NCBI RefSeq assembly: GCF_023343835.1
Contig: NC_064435.1
Coordinates: 64,428,134 to 64,492,133, forward strand
Reading direction: 5' to 3'
Length of the DNA stretch: 64,000 bases
From: Lagopus muta
Taxonomy: Eukaryota > Chordata > Aves > Galliformes > Phasianidae
The notes under the pieces were generated by a model. The model had not been told where the DNA came from. It searched no databases and worked only from the letters and a program-made list of their open reading frames with translations. The position numbers and the translations under genes are program-made. The first letter of the stretch is position 1. Every line of letters starts with the position of its first letter. Below are positions 60,758 through 64,000 of this stretch, in pieces.

Positions 60758-62764
60758 GTAACAGATCAGTAATCCTTCCCTCTTGCTGTTGTGATGTAAT
60801 TCACAGTGTTTCTGGTCCATAGCAGCCACCAAAGGGCATTTAAATCACCGTGGAAATTGGAATAACTGGAAAACAAAGAATTGGAGAAAATAGGGGAGAA
60901 TTACCAAGCAACAGCCTTGTTTAAATGTAATTCAGTAGCAATGGCAGATTGTGAAACTGAAGAAGCTGCTGCTGAAATGAACAGTCTTTCCTCTTTCTTT
61001 TACCTGGCTGTTCTTTCCCCTCTTTTGGTTGTGACATAGATTGTAAATGTTTCTGGACTACAGTTCATCTCTATGTTAAATTGGCTTTAACCTGTGTCTA
61101 GATGTAGCAGTGTCTGAGAAGTGTTTGAGTACAGTGGGACATACTGTTGTTTTCCTTGAGCTTTTTAGTGTTCCTGTTTCTTGATTTTCAGCACGATGTG
61201 TATGTAAACTGCACACTTTTCTTCCTGGTTACTGGAGTACCTCTTGCGTTTGTGCACATAATAAAAATATAGAAATGAGAGGCACTGCAAACAGCTGGCT
61301 AGCTCAGCAATTAGTAAACAGAGGGAAATGCACTATTTCTAGGAAGGAACTTAAAGATGTGCAGCACGATTTTGGGAAACTGCGTGCTGGATTGCAGCAC
61401 TGCCAAAGGCTGCATTGAAACAGCAGTGCTTTTTTTAGAAGGGCTACTTCATGGGTTTGTTGTTGCTGTTTCCTTGTCCTTGTGATGACAGTGTTAATAG
61501 CTCCCAGCGTTCAGCTGCAGCTACCTGTTACTGGCTGCACAGAGATGGACAGACAAGAAGCTCTGATCAGTGTTACTCAGTGCATCCATTGTTTTTGAAG
61601 CATGATAACATTATGTTTCCTGAGTTCCTTTGTGGTAAACAGAACTTCCTGAAAAAGGGACCATTGTCTCACCTGAAGCCAGTAAATGTTTGTCTGCCTG
61701 CTTGTGTGTGGAAGAACGGAAGGAATTTATTTCTTTTAAAGTGATCTCCCTGTTTTGCAAATGGGAAGTGATATTCGTTTGTTGGCTCAGCCAAATTTCT
61801 GATAGTATTGCATGCGGGAGAACTTTGCTGGGAGGCAGATGAAGATATTTGAAACTGGAGTTTCTGTGGGAGGGTTGGTGTTTGTGTGTATGAAGACATA
61901 TGCTCACTTAAGCAGTTTGTTGTTTTGGGGCACGTAGACTGCTGCTGTTGACACTGACAGACGGTCTTAGTGGAATTTTTAAAGTCTGGTGGAAGGCAGA
62001 AAACCGTTCCTTCTCCGCTCCCATACGCTTCCTTCCCCATGACTTCTTTCACTGAAACACTAAACTTCTCAGAGAACTGGGTCCATGGCCTGGACCTTTT
62101 TGTAGGGAGGAGTCTGCCCTATTTCTATGCTCTGTGCACAGAAATTTTTCACAGATGATTTCTTTTTTTTCTCAAGATTGACTTCTATGTTCTGTAAACA
62201 TACTGTTCCTTGAGTTAAAGTCCTAATAAGCGGTTGTGCTGTTTTGGACCTTGGAGTAACAATCTGCTTGTTCGCCTCTTGAACAGATGACTAATATTTC
62301 CATGACATCCTCAGGGACTAACATTCCAATGTGTGATAATATAGAGCGCCATAAAACCCTGGACAAGAACACTGTTTTCCTTTTCACAACTTCTAATTAT
62401 ATCTTTAAAGTGAAATAGGAAGTATTCTCTTAAGAGTCTTTCTGTAGTTAGATTTGGTTCCTAAGTTAGTAAATATATAAACAGCCTTTCGTAGCTATGT
62501 GTATAGTCATAAATAACGTGGTTTAGAATGAGTACTCTTTAATACTAATATTTCTCTCGCAGTTAAGGTTAAGAAAGTAGACTTGTCTTTTATGTCAGAG
62601 TGCTGGGAGGAATGATTTCTCAGCATGCATGCAGACAATTAGATGTGTGAAGCAGTGGTTTTACACTGGGGACTGTACTGCTTAGTACTCTTCATGGGAA
62701 AATATGGTATTGAGATCCTTTGTAAATGTTGAGAAGCACTGTGTAAATTCGGCATTTGCTTATA

Positions 62765-62880
62765 TTGTAGAACTGTGGAATATGGTTAGAATGGGCTCAT
62801 AATGATTATCGAGTCCAGTTCCTTACTCCACAAAGTACCACCTGCAATTTAAACCCTGTCTCATGAGATTCTTGTGATTC
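62765..62880 (-). mobile_element. Degraded CR1 3' end
   Basis: AGAACTGTGGAATATGGTTA, then GATTATCGAGTCCAGTTCC and CAAAGTACCACCTGCAATTT, follows the minus-strand CR1 terminal series (AGAATGGTTTGG.., ATCTAGTCCAACCCC.., GGGCCACCTAGAG) with heavy divergence. Confidence 0.5.
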
Positions 62881-64000
62881 CTGTGGCAAAGCAGTTGCTG
62901 TTGAGGTCCAAAGTCAGTCTGCAAGAAGTGTGTTGTCTGAAATGTCAGTCAGCCATCTGCTGCTAGTCCCACCTGAGCACAGGGAGAGCAGGTCCACTGT
63001 AAATTGTATTTCCTCTCTCTTCTTTTCATCCCCAGTGAACGCTTTGTCAGCTGAGGGAGTAGAGGTGCCCTTTGCGTCCTGCGTCCCCTGTATGACTCGG
63101 GATTTGCTGGTGGATTTGCAGCACGTGGAACAACGCAGGCAGTGTTCCCGGTGAGCAAGGGAAGGTGCAGAGGAGCTGCCAACTCCCCACAGCCAACACA
63201 CGGCTCTTTGTTCATGATCCTGCTGAGAGTAAGCATGCTGCAGCGCCACTGATGCACTGTGCTTAAGGCTCGTATACGTCAGTGCTGTCAAAATAAACCG
63301 TCTGTGCTCATCGGTTTGCTAGCCTTTTGTGTCCTGAAAGTTAAGAAAATCTTCCACCAACCCTACAAGCTGTAGTGCTGCTCCTGTCGTGAGCATAGTT
63401 TGTTTCTTCTTGGGCTTTTTGGAGAGCAGCTGTGATAGCTTTTCAGTTACACAATTCTGAGTCAGTACTGTTATAGCTATGAAAATAGTATATCTTAAAA
63501 TCCAGAGAGATTTGCTAGTAATGACAGTGAGCATGATAGTAGACAGTTTGCTGCAGAGAACAGTAGATTGTCTTGCTTTTTTTTTTTCACTTGTGCTTTC
63601 CAAGAATGTGGTACTCTCAGCAAAGCGAAAATGAGTGTTGCTATAGTTTTGATTGAGGATGGGAGTGTATTTTCCAGTTGACTTATAAAAAAATAATATT
63701 TACTTAAAGAAAAAAACCGTGGGCTGGCTCAAGTTGCTTTGAGGCAGTGTCCTCAAACAACAGAAGACAGAGGGCCTGTGAGAGGAGGGCGTTGCTGTGC
63801 TATTTGCAAGGCTGTGCTTGCCAGAATGACTGCTTTGTTGGTGAACAGCCTACTGATGACAGCCAAGGAAAGTGAAGGCATCGCTTCAGGTGTCAGCCTG
63901 ATTGAAGTGACTGCTTCCTTGACAATTTTTTCCAAGTTCTGGGGACATAAATAGTATGATAGCAGCATGTACTTTACACCTCTTGAAAACATACATGTAT

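Larger units (their letters stand above)
47090..64000 (+). other. Presumed first intron of the plus-strand gene (probably GALNT1), partial
   Basis: It begins with GTGAGT at 47090 and runs off the right edge. I searched by eye for the GALNT1 N-terminal coding exon (MRKFAYCK start and transmembrane stretch) and did not find it, consistent with a long first intron. Only one faint CR1 (62.77 kb) is present, so the stretch is repeat-poor compared with the intergenic region. Apart from the noted small repeats, homopolymers and an exon-like frame at 60519-60757, I see nothing in 47.8-50.5, 50.7-51.4, 52.9-57.2 and 57.9-60.5 kb. Confidence 0.55.

Noticed and set aside
61669..62052. A 127-codon minus-strand frame rich in Gln, Ser and Thr
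   Set aside because: No homology recognised and no supporting promoter or splice context.
1..64000. Endogenous retrovirus, CRISPR array, tRNA or rRNA genes
   Set aside because: I looked for long terminal repeats, retroviral coding signatures, regularly spaced repeats and cloverleaf-like segments and saw none.

Overview
The window is vertebrate nuclear DNA from a bird, probably a galliform. The main clue is the repeat set: about a dozen fragments of CR1 LINEs on both strands, several ending in the avian CR1 3' tail built from the octamer ATTCTATG, with almost nothing else interspersed. Coding density is very low, splice sites are canonical, and two GC-rich CpG islands stand out from AT-rich surroundings. 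No bacterial, viral or CRISPR-like organisation is present.

Layout. Positions 1 to about 22,500 are the 5' half of a minus-strand gene that I identify as INO80C (INO80 chromatin-remodelling complex subunit C). Coding exon 1 is at 22230-22364, inside the first CpG island, and coding exon 2 is at 2544-2654. They are separated by a 19.6 kb intron. Both exon ends are in phase 0, and together they give the first 82 residues. The remaining exons, with the YL1-C domain, lie left of position 1. Positions about 22.7-46.3 kb are intergenic sequence rich in old CR1 copies, including a stacked 2.3 kb block of CR1 and ancient CR1-like remnants at 29.07-31.37 kb. A second, larger CpG island (about 46.32-47.31 kb) ends in a perfect plus-strand splice donor at 47089/47090. 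I read it as the promoter and noncoding first exon of the next gene, most likely GALNT1, because INO80C and GALNT1 are head-to-head neighbours in human. The rest of the window (47.09-64.0 kb) would be the first intron of that gene. No GALNT1 coding exon is visible, so this assignment is inferred from synteny and is not a sequence match.

How the genes work together. INO80C encodes a nuclear chromatin-remodelling subunit. GALNT1 would encode a Golgi enzyme that initiates mucin-type O-glycosylation. They share no pathway and are simply divergent neighbours about 24 kb apart.

Points of interest. A 280 bp segment of INO80C intron 1 is duplicated in direct orientation, and one copy abuts the INO80C CpG island. 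The INO80C start codon lies in a YY1-type motif, and NRF-1-type palindromes sit on both sides of exon 1. There is a perfect 12 bp hairpin at 13.35 kb, a D-box-like palindrome just inside the presumed GALNT1 intron, and several exon-like open frames without recognised homology. I found no undescribed multi-gene system; this is an ordinary, mostly noncoding vertebrate locus.
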